Positions 23,729-31,926 of a stretch of DNA of 64,000 nucleotides are shown one piece after another (position 1 is the stretch's first letter; every line of letters starts with the position of its first letter). The notes under the pieces are model-generated. The model saw only the letters and a program-made list of their open reading frames with translations, made no database searches and was not told the origin of the DNA. The stretch spans positions 1-64,000 of the forward strand of contig JAHDWN010000033.1 in assembly GCA_023382675.1 (NCBI GenBank), in the 5' to 3' direction. A program made the position numbers and the translations under genes. Source of the DNA: Anaerolineae bacterium. GTDB lineage: Bacteria; Chloroflexota; Anaerolineae; Aggregatilineales; Phototrophicaceae.

Positions 23729-25129
23729 CTACCCGCAGGCATCGCCGCCGGGGCCGCCGAAGAAGAAGTACGTGCCCCAGTTGCCGCCGCTGCTGGCGGG
23801 TGTGATGTCAATCGTGTAACAGTCCGGGTTCGGCTCGATCTCGAACAGATTAGCCCAGACGCCGACGCCGTCGTCCTCATCGCGCGGGATATAGAAGATC
23901 GTGTTCTGATAGGCTGCGCGCTGCCAGCCCTGATTGCTGAACGCGCCGCTGCCCATCTGCGGCATATTGCCCGACCCCGTGACCTCGCCGCCATAGGTGA
24001 TCTCGGATGCGGAGCGTGAAAGCTGGCCGGTGCCAAACAGCGTCCCTGGATAGTAGCCGACCGCTTCATACGCCCCCGGCCCGCGCAGGAACAGCCACCA
24101 GTTGCCCCGGAAATACTTCCACTGCATCTCGAAGCCCCACTGCGTGCCGCCGGTGCTGCTGTAGGCGCTCCACGGCCCGCCGATGTACCAGTGATTGTTG
24201 ATCTGCACGAAGGCAGCGCAGTCGAGGTTGTAACACTTCTTCTTCTGGTAGTTGTCCGCGGTGTAGAAGATGAACAGGCGCGCCCGGTTATCGCCGTACT
24301 TCTGGTGATAAAGCTGCCAGCCGCCTTCGACCGTTTGCAGCCCGTCACCTTCGCCGCCCGCGTACCACTGCTGGGACAGCGAAAAATCACTGTCGTTCGG
24401 CACGTTCGGATTCCACAGGTTGAGCCACGAATTGCCGCCGAAATTGGTCACGTTCTGGCGCGCCGCGGCGTACATATGATCCGGGTTGTCGCCTTCCGGC
24501 AGTTGCTCACCCTGCGGATATTGGCCGCCGCCGTTGACATCTTTGCCGAAGAAGGCGTCCAGGGTTGCGAAGCGCGTCAACGTCTCCAGCGTCAGCCGCG
24601 CCATCGGGATCGTGCCGTCATCGCAGCTCACCGGGTTGCCATAGGCGTCGGTCAGCCCCATGACCAGCGGCGACTCCACGCTTTCGGCGCTGCCTGGGGC
24701 TTCGCCCTCGGTGCCTTCTTCGGAGAAGCGCGAACCGGTCGGCGCATCGCGGGTGACTTCAAGATCCTGCAAGCGCACTGACGGCTGCGATTCGATGGTG
24801 ATGCAATCGACGTACTGATCTTCATAGACGAAACTGCTGACCTGGACCACGCCGTCGTACATCGTCAGGATGTGCTGGCGCATCTCCTCGAAAGCGTCGG
24901 CATCGCGCACCGCCGCGCCGTCGCGCTGGGCATACTCGTCGAAGGTCGCGTCGCGCACGCTCTGCAGGAAGTCGTCGAACGAGATGAAGCCGCCGGGGGT
25001 GTCTGTGGGCGGGGTCGGGGTATCCGTCGGTGGGGTCGGCGTATTGGTCGGCGGGACGGGCGTTGGCGTCGGGGTACAGGCGACGGCCAACCACAACAGG
25101 CAGACAATGAACACTACACGTAACCGCAT
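23729..25129 (-). CDS. Neprosin-like (glutamic peptidase) lipoprotein
   Basis: Exported lipoprotein of 466 residues. The first 17 residues are a signal peptide ending in the lipobox LAVAC (Cys18), followed by a Thr/Pro-rich linker (PTPTPVPPTNTPTPPTDTP). Residues about 48-200 form an N-terminal domain that is repeated as a separate protein by the next gene. Residues about 230-466 match the neprosin (DUF239) domain: FSLSQQWYAGG, QTVEGGW with Glu268, RLFIFYTADNY, KCYNLDCAAFVQ, GNWWLF, then ITYGGEVTG with Glu382 and MGSGAF. Glu268 and Glu382 correspond to the two catalytic glutamates of plant neprosin, a proline-cleaving peptidase. Neprosin activity is inferred, not shown. A hairpin array lies downstream. 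Confidence 0.82.
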   Translation of the reverse strand: MRLRVVFIVCLLWLAVACTPTPTPVPPTNTPTPPTDTPTPPTDTPGGFISFDDFLQSVRDATFDEYAQRDGAAVRDADAFEEMRQHILTMYDGVVQVSSFVYEDQYVDCITIESQPSVRLQDLEVTRDAPTGSRFSEEGTEGEAPGSAESVESPLVMGLTDAYGNPVSCDDGTIPMARLTLETLTRFATLDAFFGKDVNGGGQYPQGEQLPEGDNPDHMYAAARQNVTNFGGNSWLNLWNPNVPNDSDFSLSQQWYAGGEGDGLQTVEGGWQLYHQKYGDNRARLFIFYTADNYQKKKCYNLDCAAFVQINNHWYIGGPWSAYSSTGGTQWGFEMQWKYFRGNWWLFLRGPGAYEAVGYYPGTLFGTGQLSRSASEITYGGEVTGSGNMPQMGSGAFSNQGWQRAAYQNTIFYIPRDEDDGVGVWANLFEIEPNPDCYTIDITPASSGGNWGTYFFFGGPGGDACG

Positions 25130-25164
25130 GCTAGGCCACCTTTTCACACATAGGGGGACTTCCG

Positions 25165-25515
25165 TCAGCGCGGGTAGCTGCCTGCGCTCTTGCCGAGAAA
25201 GTCCCCAAGCGTCTGAAAGCGTGTCAGCTCTGCCAGCGTGATCCGCCGCATCGGGATGCTGCCTTCCGGGCAGCCATCCTCAGCGGCAGGCGCTGAGATC
25301 TGCGCTTCCACCTCTTTAATGCAGTCAAAGACGTCATTGTCTACCAACAGGCTGCGAACGGCGCGCAGACAGGCGTAGCGTTGGAGGATATGCTGCTGCA
25401 TGGCTTGGAAAGCCTCAGCATCCACCACGCGCACGCCAGGGCGTCCGGCGTAATCGTCAAAACGGGCCGCGCGCGTCTGCGCCAGGAATGCCTCAAACGG
25501 CAGTGCCGTATCCAT
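25165..25515 (-). CDS. Stand-alone homologue of the neprosin-lipoprotein N-terminal domain
   Basis: Protein of 116 residues, no signal peptide. It aligns along its whole length with residues ~48-200 of the neighbouring lipoprotein: FEAFLAQTRAARFDDYAGR against FDDFLQSVRDATFDEYAQR, VVDAEAFQAMQQHILQRY against DADAFEEMRQHILTMY, and GSIPMRRITLAELTRFQTL against GTIPMARLTLETLTRFATL. It lies 35 bases upstream of the lipoprotein on the same strand. A diverged propeptide-like inhibitor or chaperone is a possible role, or it is a remnant of a duplicated gene. The ribosome site is weak. Confidence 0.72.
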   Translation of the reverse strand: MDTALPFEAFLAQTRAARFDDYAGRPGVRVVDAEAFQAMQQHILQRYACLRAVRSLLVDNDVFDCIKEVEAQISAPAAEDGCPEGSIPMRRITLAELTRFQTLGDFLGKSAGSYPR

Positions 25516-25536
25516 GCTTGTGCTCGCTGCGATGCC

Positions 25537-26025
25537 TCACCGAACCAGCCGCTTCTCGGCCAGGATGCGCGTCATCTGCTCCAGATGCAGCGCGTCGTGC
25601 TGGGTCGTCAGGAACAACTGGTCGAGCAGCGTTAAGTGACCGCGCCTGGGGTGCAGCGCTGGGCGCTCCCAATCCGTCTCGGTGCGCGCCTGCCAATAGG
25701 CAAGGCAGTCCGCGCGCTCTTGCTGCCATTGCGCGAGCAGCGTCCGCCAGGGACGGTGGTTGTAGTCGTGCTCGCGCGCCAGCGCATCCGGATCGGGGAA
25801 GGGGAGATCGGGCATGTCTTGCTCGACGGTCAGGCGGGCGCGCTGGAAGATGACCGTCTCGAAGTCGCGCAGGTGACCGAGGACTTCGACCGCCGTCCAG
25901 CCGTCGCCGCCGTCCCGAAAGGTCGTCAGCGCATCCGGGTCTGCCGCGCTCAGGATCGACTCGACGGTTTTGAGCGTGTAGCCCATGATGTTGTATTGCC
26001 AGCCGCGCACGGTTTCGATCAACAT
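25537..26025 (-). CDS. DinB-family protein
   Basis: Four-helix-bundle protein of 162 residues of the DinB/YfiT superfamily, metal-binding proteins often acting as thiol-dependent transferases (for example with bacillithiol or mycothiol) or of unknown function. The three metal-ligand histidines are visible in LGHLRDFE near residue 50 and TTQHDALHLEQM near residue 145. AAAGGAG gives a clear ribosome site before ATG 26025. It is 21 bases upstream of the small prodomain-like gene on the same strand and may be co-transcribed with it. Confidence 0.87.
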   Translation of the reverse strand: MLIETVRGWQYNIMGYTLKTVESILSAADPDALTTFRDGGDGWTAVEVLGHLRDFETVIFQRARLTVEQDMPDLPFPDPDALAREHDYNHRPWRTLLAQWQQERADCLAYWQARTETDWERPALHPRRGHLTLLDQLFLTTQHDALHLEQMTRILAEKRLVR

Positions 26026-26161
26026 GATTGTGCTCCTTTATCGCTTTGCGCATGATTATGCGCTGCGCGCGCGGATGATCAAGCGCCGGGTAGGGTCACG
26101 GTGTGGCAGCGGCGGGCAAATCTGGTAGACTGCGCCTCCCACAAGTCGAGAGGCACTGAAC

Positions 26162-27499
26162 ATGACTCCGCGACGTGTTATCCGCAGCTACATGATCATC
26201 GCCGCCATCTACACCCTGTCCGCATCGCTGATCTGGAGCGTCAACACCCTGTTTCTGCTCAAGGCCGGGCTGACGATTGCTGAGGTTTTCATTGCCAACG
26301 CAGCGTTCACTGCCGGGATGGTCATCTTCGAGATCCCGACTGGCGTGCTGGCGGACACGGCGGGTCGGCGCGCCTCGTTCTTGCTCAGCGTGCTCGTGCT
26401 GTCGGCCTCGACGCTCGCTTATCTTGGCGTGAGCCAGACGGGCGGCGGTGTGCTGGCTTTCAGTATCGTCTCGATCTTCCTCGGCCTCGGCTTCACCTTC
26501 TACTCCGGCGCGGTCGAGGCGTGGCTGGTCGACGCGCTCAAAGCGACCGGCTACCAGGGTGGCCTGGACTCCGTCTTCTCGCGCGGGGCGATGGTGACGG
26601 GCGCGGCCATGCTGATCGGCTCGGTCGGCGGCGGCTTTCTGGGCAACGTCGATCTGGTGCTGCCGTTCATCGGGCGGGCGGCGCTGCTGCTGCTCGCCTT
26701 CGTCGTCGCCTATTTCACGATGCACGATCTCGGCTACACGCCACGCGCACTCAAGCTGGCGCGCATCCCGGCGGAGATGCGGACGGTGGCCGACGCCAGC
26801 GTCACCTATGGCTGGCGGCAGTCGAATCTGCGCTTGCTGATGCTCGCCGGCGCGATCCAGAGCGGCTTCATCATGTGGGCGTTTTATGCCTGGCAGCCCT
26901 ATTTCCTGGAGTTGTTCGGCGACCCGAACGCGGTCTACATCGCCGGGATCATCACGGCGCTGCTCTCGCTGGCGACCATCGCCGGTAACTGGCTGGTCGA
27001 ACGGTTGACGCGGCGCGATGGCAAGCGGACGACTATCATCATCGCAGCGGTGGCGGTGTTCATCCTCTGCATGATCGGCGTAGGGCTGACGAGTTCGTTC
27101 TATCTGGCGGTGACGTTGTTCCTGATCGCGATGGGCACAACGGGCATCAGCCAACCCGTGCGCCAGAGCTACATCCATCAACTCGCGCCGTCCGAGCAGC
27201 GGGCGACGATTGTCTCGGTCGATTCGATGTTCGCCAGTGGCGGTGGTATCGTCAGCCAGGTGGCGCTGGGGCAGGTGGCGCAGACGGGCGGCATCGCGCA
27301 GGGGTACGTCATCGGCGGCATCTTCTCGGCGCTGTGCCTGCCGCTGCTGCTGCTGCTCCGTCGGCGGCCCAGCCCGGCGGATGTTATTGTCGGGCGCGCT
27401 TCGCTTCAGGGTGGTCAGGCCGGGCAGGGCTTGCCAGCCAACACGTGTGTCGATTGCACGCCGCAGCATCCGGTAGTGGATGCGTCGGCGGGGTCGTGA
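26162..27499 (+). CDS. MFS transporter
   Basis: Major facilitator protein of 445 residues with about 12 membrane segments in two halves. The loop between helices 2 and 3 has the MFS motif GVLADTAGRR. The central loop (YTPRALKLARIPAEMRTV) separates the halves. It is most like drug or metabolite efflux proteins; the substrate is unknown. The last ~35 residues after LLLLLRRRPS are soluble and low in complexity. GAGAGG precedes the ATG. It ends at a bidirectional terminator facing the ArsR gene. Confidence 0.88.
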   Translation: MTPRRVIRSYMIIAAIYTLSASLIWSVNTLFLLKAGLTIAEVFIANAAFTAGMVIFEIPTGVLADTAGRRASFLLSVLVLSASTLAYLGVSQTGGGVLAFSIVSIFLGLGFTFYSGAVEAWLVDALKATGYQGGLDSVFSRGAMVTGAAMLIGSVGGGFLGNVDLVLPFIGRAALLLLAFVVAYFTMHDLGYTPRALKLARIPAEMRTVADASVTYGWRQSNLRLLMLAGAIQSGFIMWAFYAWQPYFLELFGDPNAVYIAGIITALLSLATIAGNWLVERLTRRDGKRTTIIIAAVAVFILCMIGVGLTSSFYLAVTLFLIAMGTTGISQPVRQSYIHQLAPSEQRATIVSVDSMFASGGGIVSQVALGQVAQTGGIAQGYVIGGIFSALCLPLLLLLRRRPSPADVIVGRASLQGGQAGQGLPANTCVDCTPQHPVVDASAGS

Positions 27500-27509
27500 G
27501 CATGGATCA

Positions 27510-27550
27510 AAAAGGGTCTTTGTCCGGTTTGCGCCGTCAAAGACCCTTCT
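27510..27550. terminator. Bidirectional terminator
   Basis: An 11-bp perfect stem, AAGGGTCTTTG with CAAAGACCCTT, around a 15-base loop. CAAAA flanks the left side, giving a T-tract on the minus strand. It lies between the converging MFS and ArsR genes. Confidence 0.7.
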
Positions 27551-27568
27551 GCTTTGGGACTAATCCCA

Positions 27569-28171
27569 CTATGCCTGGTCATCGGTCAGCCAGTAGTCAC
27601 CGCCGCCGCGCTCACGGCGCATGTAGCCGAAGTCGACCAGATTGCGGCGCAGCAGGGCGTAATCCGGGTGCACCTGGGTCAGAATGGCGTTGACCTCGCG
27701 CTCGTTGTAGCGGACGCCGGCTTCGAACCTGGTCGCCAGCCAGCGCAGGATGATGTTCCACTTCTTGTCCTTGCTCGGTATCTGGATCAGCTTGCCCTGC
27801 TGCGTGTAATCGTGCAGGACTTTCTTGTCCGCCGCATCCCAGTCGAGCGCGTCGATCCAGGCGTCGCGTTCGCGCGCTGCTGCGGCTGCGACCGGCTGTT
27901 CGATCTCTGCGACGTGCTGGCGAAAGCGCTTCAGCCCGGCGTCCGACGTGCGGTAAAAGCGCTGGTTGCCCGCCATCCGCAGGTTGACGAGACCGACCTC
28001 GCGCAGCTTGCTCAGATGATGGGAGACGGTCGGCTCAGACAGGCCGAGCGCCGCCGCCAGATCGCCGACGTTGAATTCTTGCGCGTGCAGCAGCCCGATC
28101 ATGGTCAGGCGCTGTTCATCTGCCAGCGCCTTGAGCATGGCGAGCAGATCGCGCTGTTGTGCCGCATCCAT
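27569..28171 (-). CDS. ArsR-type regulator with DUF2087 domain
   Basis: Regulator of 200 residues. Residues 1-90 are an ArsR/SmtB winged helix (LKALADEQRLTMIGLLHAQE, then LGLSEPTVSHHLSKLREVGL). The metal-binding ELCVCDL motif of true ArsR proteins is replaced by EFNVGDL, so it is probably not a metal sensor. Residues about 120-200 are a DUF2087 domain (LRWLATRFEAGVRYNEREVN and LVDFGYMRRERGGGDYWL). GAGGAG lies nine bases before ATG 28171. Upstream is a full -35/-10 promoter with a 20-bp palindrome at the transcription start, so the gene is probably self-repressed. Confidence 0.88.
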   Translation of the reverse strand: MDAAQQRDLLAMLKALADEQRLTMIGLLHAQEFNVGDLAAALGLSEPTVSHHLSKLREVGLVNLRMAGNQRFYRTSDAGLKRFRQHVAEIEQPVAAAAARERDAWIDALDWDAADKKVLHDYTQQGKLIQIPSKDKKWNIILRWLATRFEAGVRYNEREVNAILTQVHPDYALLRRNLVDFGYMRRERGGGDYWLTDDQA

Positions 28172-28199
28172 GATGCGTGCCTCCTCGATACGATGAATA

Positions 28200-28250
28200 A
28201 ATTTGATGTACATCAAATTAGATAATAGTCTAAATTTGATATGAGGTCAA
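28200..28250 (-). promoter_or_regulatory. Promoter and operator of the ArsR-DUF2087 gene
   Basis: Minus-strand TTGACC (28250-28245), 17-base spacer, TATTAT (28227-28222). The perfect palindrome AATTTGATGTACATCAAATT covers 28200-28219, where transcription should start. A half site AATTTGAT lies at 28233-28240 in the spacer, 33 bp from the first, three helical turns. Confidence 0.75.
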
Positions 28251-28261
28251 GAGTGTTGTTA

Positions 28262-28332
28262 TGAACCCCAGAGGTCGCAGAGATCACAGAGAGGGGGATT
28301 TTGAACCGCAAAGTCGCAAAGGACGCAAAGGT
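28262..28332. repeat. Dispersed CAGAG / CGCAAAG repeat
   Basis: A run of GTCGCAGAGATCACAGAGAG followed by AACCGCAAAGTCGCAAAGG and GACGCAAAGG. Same family as 7580-7642 and 61457-61520. Confidence 0.6.
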
Positions 28333-28412
28333 TATTCCGTTTGGCTACACAACTAATGGAAAACTGGAATCGGATTGATAGGTTCAATACTTTGACGGGC
28401 TGTTTTTCGCAG

Positions 28413-28461
28413 CGCCTTCAGTGCGCTTGATTTTGCGTAGCCGACGGGTTGACCCGTCGGC
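28413..28461 (+). repeat. REP-like module with leading hairpin and tail
   Basis: GCGCCTTCAGTGCGC forms a small hairpin, then CTTGATTTTGCGTA, then the main hairpin GCCGACGGGT-TG-ACCCGTCGGC at 28440-28461. The first hairpin is shared with the direct repeats that flank the transposase gene at 44018 and 44551. Confidence 0.65.
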
Positions 28462-28515
28462 GACCGAAAGCACAATTCATATCAATCGGAAATCGTTTCT
28501 CCATCAGCCCTGGCG

Positions 28516-29676
28516 CTAGCGGCTCCTGAGCGCCCACGAGCTGAGCGCGGCCAGCATCGCCAGCAGCACCAGCACAGGCGCGATGCCGATGGCCGTCTGG
28601 ATGCCGCTCATGTCCGCCACTGAGCCGAGGATGATCGGCGCGACGAAAATGGCGCTGCCGGAGGCAAACGACATGCGCGCGCTGGCGAGGTCGGAGTGGG
28701 CGGGCGCGCTGTTGACGCCGATGACGAGCGCCAGCGGGTAGAAATTGGCGATACCCAGCCCGGCCAGGATGTAGCCCGCGAACATCAGTTCGCGCGCCGG
28801 GGCGAGCCAGAAGATCGTCAGGCCGAAGATGGCGAGCGCCTGGCTGAACACGATCAGCCGGATCGGGTCGATGCGCCCGGAGAGGCGGCTGCCGACGATG
28901 CGCCCGGTCATCATCATCAGGAAGAAGACGCCGAGCAGCGCCGAGGCATCCGTCGTTGAGACACCCGCCGCCGCTTCCAGGAACTCGCCGCTCCAGAAGA
29001 TCGTCGCCCATTCCGTGCTGACGCCGAAGAAGGCTGCGAACCAGATCAGCCAGAAGGTGCGCGGCAGCCTGGTCGGGGACGCAGACACCGGATCGCTCTC
29101 GGCGTTCTGCGCGCGGGGCAGTGGCAGCGCACGCCCAAATCCGTACAAGCCGCCGAAGACCACCATGCCCGCGATCAACCCGGCGCGCCAGCCCAGGTTG
29201 ACTGCCTCTGCCGCGCTGACAGCGAACGGTGCGAGCGCGGCGAACAAGACGGCGGCGACGTTACTCTCGGTCAGGGCGACAGCGCGCCGCTCGCCGTGGT
29301 GATCGCTGAGGGCGGACTGGATGACGACCAGCGTGAACGAGCCGATCAGCCCCATGATCAGCGTCGCGGCCAGGGTAACAGGGGCACTGCGCCCGGCGAT
29401 CAGGATCAGCGCGCCGAGCGCCATGCCCGCCCCGCCGATCCAAAGCACGCGCGGGCGGCCCCAGCGGGCGGTCGCGCGCTCGCCGAGCAGACCCGCGCTC
29501 ATCATCCCGGCGGCGAAGGCGGTTGCGTGCAGGCCGCGCACAGAGAACGAGAGCGCGATCTCATCGCCCAGGAAGTTGAGCGCCGGGCTGACAATTGCCT
29601 GCATGTAGGCGTAGTATGAGAGCAGGGCGTAGAGCAGCCAGGTCAGGCGGTCGCGGCGGAAAACGATGGTGTCCAT
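28516..29676 (-). CDS. MFS transporter
   Basis: Second, unrelated MFS protein, 386 residues, about 12 membrane segments. Landmarks are GERATARWGRPRVLWIGG after helix 2 and GRIVGSRLSGRIDPIRLI in the second half. It resembles sugar or small-molecule permeases of the FucP/NarK-like branches more than drug pumps; the substrate is unknown. It begins 21 bases after the WYL regulator stop codon on the same strand, so the two form an operon and the regulator may respond to the transported compound. Confidence 0.87.
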   Translation of the reverse strand: MDTIVFRRDRLTWLLYALLSYYAYMQAIVSPALNFLGDEIALSFSVRGLHATAFAAGMMSAGLLGERATARWGRPRVLWIGGAGMALGALILIAGRSAPVTLAATLIMGLIGSFTLVVIQSALSDHHGERRAVALTESNVAAVLFAALAPFAVSAAEAVNLGWRAGLIAGMVVFGGLYGFGRALPLPRAQNAESDPVSASPTRLPRTFWLIWFAAFFGVSTEWATIFWSGEFLEAAAGVSTTDASALLGVFFLMMMTGRIVGSRLSGRIDPIRLIVFSQALAIFGLTIFWLAPARELMFAGYILAGLGIANFYPLALVIGVNSAPAHSDLASARMSFASGSAIFVAPIILGSVADMSGIQTAIGIAPVLVLLAMLAALSSWALRSR

Positions 29677-29697
29677 GGTCGGGTTCGTTCGGGTGAG

Positions 29698-30669
29698 TCA
29701 GGTTGTGGGATGATCATAGCGCGCGCCGTGCGTCGTGAGAAGCGTCTGCGCGGCGGCGACGACCGCTTCACGCAGCGAGTCCGGCGCGACGATCTCCGCC
29801 TGCGCGCCCAGCCCGAAGACGAGCATCTTCGCCAGCTCAATCGACTCCAGCTTGAACGCGACCGTTGACCAGCCCGCGTGCGTATCCACGATCTCGTAGC
29901 GTCCCGGTGTCAGCCAACGCACGAGATCCAGCCGGCTGTCGTGGATGCGCAGCGTGAAGGCGTATTCCGCCAGCGTATTGATGAACGCCTGCCCGTGTGT
30001 GTGCCAGTAGCGTTCGAGATCGAAATCCGCCGCGCGCGTGAAGTGCGCCGCTGTCAGCGTGACCTGGCGGAAGCGTGAGACGCGGTACGTCCTGAAAGCG
30101 TCATCGCGCCGGGCGACGAGATACCACAGGCTCGACTTGGCGACCAGGCTGTACGGTTCGAGCGTGCGCTCGGCCACCGCACCGTCACGCGTCTCATAGA
30201 CGACCTCGACCCGGCGATCTTCGTAGACCGCGCGCTGGAGATCGGCCAGGCAGGCGGTCGGCTGCGTGTCGTGCCACCACCAGAGCGGATCGATCAGGAT
30301 GCGCTGGCGGATGTAATCGACCGACGGCTGGTGCTGCACGGGCACGGAGGCGAGCAGCTTGAGCAGGCTGCCCTCCGCCGCATCGCCGAGGCCAACATCG
30401 TGCAGGAGCCGGGCGTTGCTGCCGAGGAACAGGCTTTGCACCTCGGCTTCTTTCAGACCGGTGAGCGTGGTGCGGTAGCCCTCGTCGAGCGCGATGCCAC
30501 CCTCGTGGCCACCTTGCGCATAGATCGGGATGCCCGCAAACGAGAGCGCTTCGACATCGCGCAGGATCGTTCGCCGCGAGACGCCGAGTTCAGCCGCCAG
30601 GGCTGCGGCGGTCAATCTGCCCCGCGCTTGCAGCAGCATGACGATGGATAACAGCCGATCTGCGCGCAT
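29698..30669 (-). CDS. HTH_11/WYL-domain transcriptional regulator
   Basis: Regulator of 323 residues: winged helix (TAAALAAELGVSRRTILRDV) and WYL domain with the recognisable line EPYSLVAKSSLWYLVARRDD, then a WCX C-terminus. AGGAG precedes ATG 30669. It is co-oriented with the MFS gene and diverges from an alpha/beta hydrolase; a perfect inverted repeat lies between them at 30689-30709, the likely binding site. Confidence 0.88.
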   Translation of the reverse strand: MRADRLLSIVMLLQARGRLTAAALAAELGVSRRTILRDVEALSFAGIPIYAQGGHEGGIALDEGYRTTLTGLKEAEVQSLFLGSNARLLHDVGLGDAAEGSLLKLLASVPVQHQPSVDYIRQRILIDPLWWWHDTQPTACLADLQRAVYEDRRVEVVYETRDGAVAERTLEPYSLVAKSSLWYLVARRDDAFRTYRVSRFRQVTLTAAHFTRAADFDLERYWHTHGQAFINTLAEYAFTLRIHDSRLDLVRWLTPGRYEIVDTHAGWSTVAFKLESIELAKMLVFGLGAQAEIVAPDSLREAVVAAAQTLLTTHGARYDHPTT

Positions 30670-30688
30670 GTGGACTCCTGTGAATCTT

Positions 30689-30709
30689 GGGTGACAAAGG
30701 GTGTCACCC
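30689..30709. promoter_or_regulatory. Inverted-repeat operator between WYL regulator and hydrolase
   Basis: GGGTGACA and TGTCACCC, perfectly complementary 8-base arms around five bases. It lies 20 bases upstream of the regulator and 48 bases upstream of the hydrolase start. Confidence 0.6.
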
Positions 30710-30756
30710 TTGCCAGTTTACCATGAGATTATGACCATCGACACGAGGAGGACAGC

Positions 30757-31578
30757 ATGACGCAGACGACAACCGGCACGATTGAGACGGGCAGCGGCAA
30801 ACTCTATTACGAAATGGCGGGGCAGGGCGAGACGCTCGTGCTGATCCATGCGGGATTTGTCGACAGCCGCATGTGGGATGATCAATGGGCGGCGCTCGCC
30901 GAGCGCTACCGCGTCGTCCGCTTCGACATGCGCGGCTTCGGGCGATCTGACGCGGCGACAGCGCCCACGCCCCGGCGACACGATCTGCTGGCGGTCTTCG
31001 ATCAGCTTGGCATCGCGCGGGCGACGCTGATCGGCTGTTCGCTCGGCGGCGAGGTCGCGCTCGATTTCGCGCTGGAGCAGCCGGAGCGCGTCGCGGCGCT
31101 GATCCTCGTCTCGGCTGTGCCGGGCGGCTTCCAGTTGGAGGGCGATCCGCCGCCACACATGCTCGACATGATCGGCGCAATGCAGGCGGGTGATCTGGAA
31201 CGCGCGGGCGATCTTCAGGTGCGCCTCTGGGTCGATGGCATGTTTCGCCAGCCGGAGGCAGTCGATGCGGCGGTGCGGGTGCAGGCGCGCGAGATGTGCC
31301 GTATCCCGCTGGCGCAGCACACCTGGCCGATCATGGACATGCAGCCAGCGCAGCCGCTCGATCCGCCCGCCGTCGAACGGCTGGAGACATTGGATCTGCC
31401 GGTGCTGATCATCGACGGCGCGCTCGATCATCCGGAGGTGCTGCGCGCGGGTGACGTGATGGCGGCGCGCATCCCCAACGCGCGCAAGGTCGTCATCCCC
31501 GGCGGCGCGCACGTGGTCAGCATGGAGCAGCCGGGGGCGTTTAATGCGTCAGTGGAAAGCTGGCTGGCGGCGGTTTAG
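30757..31578 (+). CDS. Alpha/beta hydrolase
   Basis: Hydrolase of 273 residues. The nucleophile elbow is GCSLGGE (Ser about residue 92), with the oxyanion region LIHAGFVDSRMWDDQW and the cap region LEGDPPPHMLDMIG. The acid and histidine appear in IIDGALDHPE and IPGGAHVVSMEQP. It may be an esterase, lactonase or C-C hydrolase. GAGGAGG precedes the ATG. It probably belongs to the regulon of the divergent WYL protein. Confidence 0.9.
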   Translation: MTQTTTGTIETGSGKLYYEMAGQGETLVLIHAGFVDSRMWDDQWAALAERYRVVRFDMRGFGRSDAATAPTPRRHDLLAVFDQLGIARATLIGCSLGGEVALDFALEQPERVAALILVSAVPGGFQLEGDPPPHMLDMIGAMQAGDLERAGDLQVRLWVDGMFRQPEAVDAAVRVQAREMCRIPLAQHTWPIMDMQPAQPLDPPAVERLETLDLPVLIIDGALDHPEVLRAGDVMAARIPNARKVVIPGGAHVVSMEQPGAFNASVESWLAAV

Positions 31579-31616
31579 CCTTTAGCTGTTAGCCGATAGC
31601 CGATAGCCTTTAGCCG
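31574..31616. repeat. TTAGCCT / TTAGCTG heptad repeat
   Basis: Successive units TTAGCCT, TTAGCTG, TTAGCCG, ATAGCCG, ATAGCCT, TTAGCCG. It overlaps the stop codon of the alpha/beta hydrolase gene. Confidence 0.6.
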
Positions 31617-31662
31617 GACAGGTAGCAGGTATCGGTTGTCGGCATGGTTTTGTGTTGGCGTC

Positions 31663-31828
31663 GCCAACCAGTCAACTGGTTGGCTAAAGGTAATCAAGCA
31701 TACTCAAGATGCTCATTTCCAACTCACGAGAAACGCAATGCGAGTAGGCGTAATCGGCGCTGCCGGCTGCGCTTTTCAGCCGCTTCAGCAGGCTTGATGT
31801 GGCTTAGCCGACGGGTTGACCCGTCGGC
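31663..31828. repeat. Inverted pair of REP-like hairpins (composite element)
   Basis: Left module GCCAACCAGT-CA-ACTGGTTGGC (31663-31684) followed by GTAATCAAGC. Right module GCTTGATGTGGCTTA followed by GCCGACGGGT-TG-ACCCGTCGGC (31807-31828). The two modules face each other. The inner segment AATCAAGCATACTCAAGATG is shared with the composite at 50958-51094. It occupies the 343-base gap between the hydrolase and the LLM oxidoreductase. Confidence 0.65.
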
Positions 31829-31884
31829 GCAGTCTCGTGCGAGACTGTGCATCACCGCAATGTACGTCAGCCTATCAAGAAACG

Positions 31885-31926
31885 AGCCAAAGGCTAACAG
31901 CCAATAGCCAAAGGCTATCAGCTACA
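31885..31926. repeat. GGCTAACAGCC / GGCTATCAGC heptad repeat
   Basis: Inverted-orientation copy of the TTAGCCT repeat (GAGCCAAAGGCTAACAGCCA and following units). It covers the stop codon of the LLM oxidoreductase gene. Confidence 0.55.

Noticed and set aside
26096-27469. 457-codon minus-strand reading frame
   Set aside because: It lies fully antisense to an MFS transporter with clear membrane segments; its product is rich in Arg, Asp and His, as expected of a GC-rich shadow frame.
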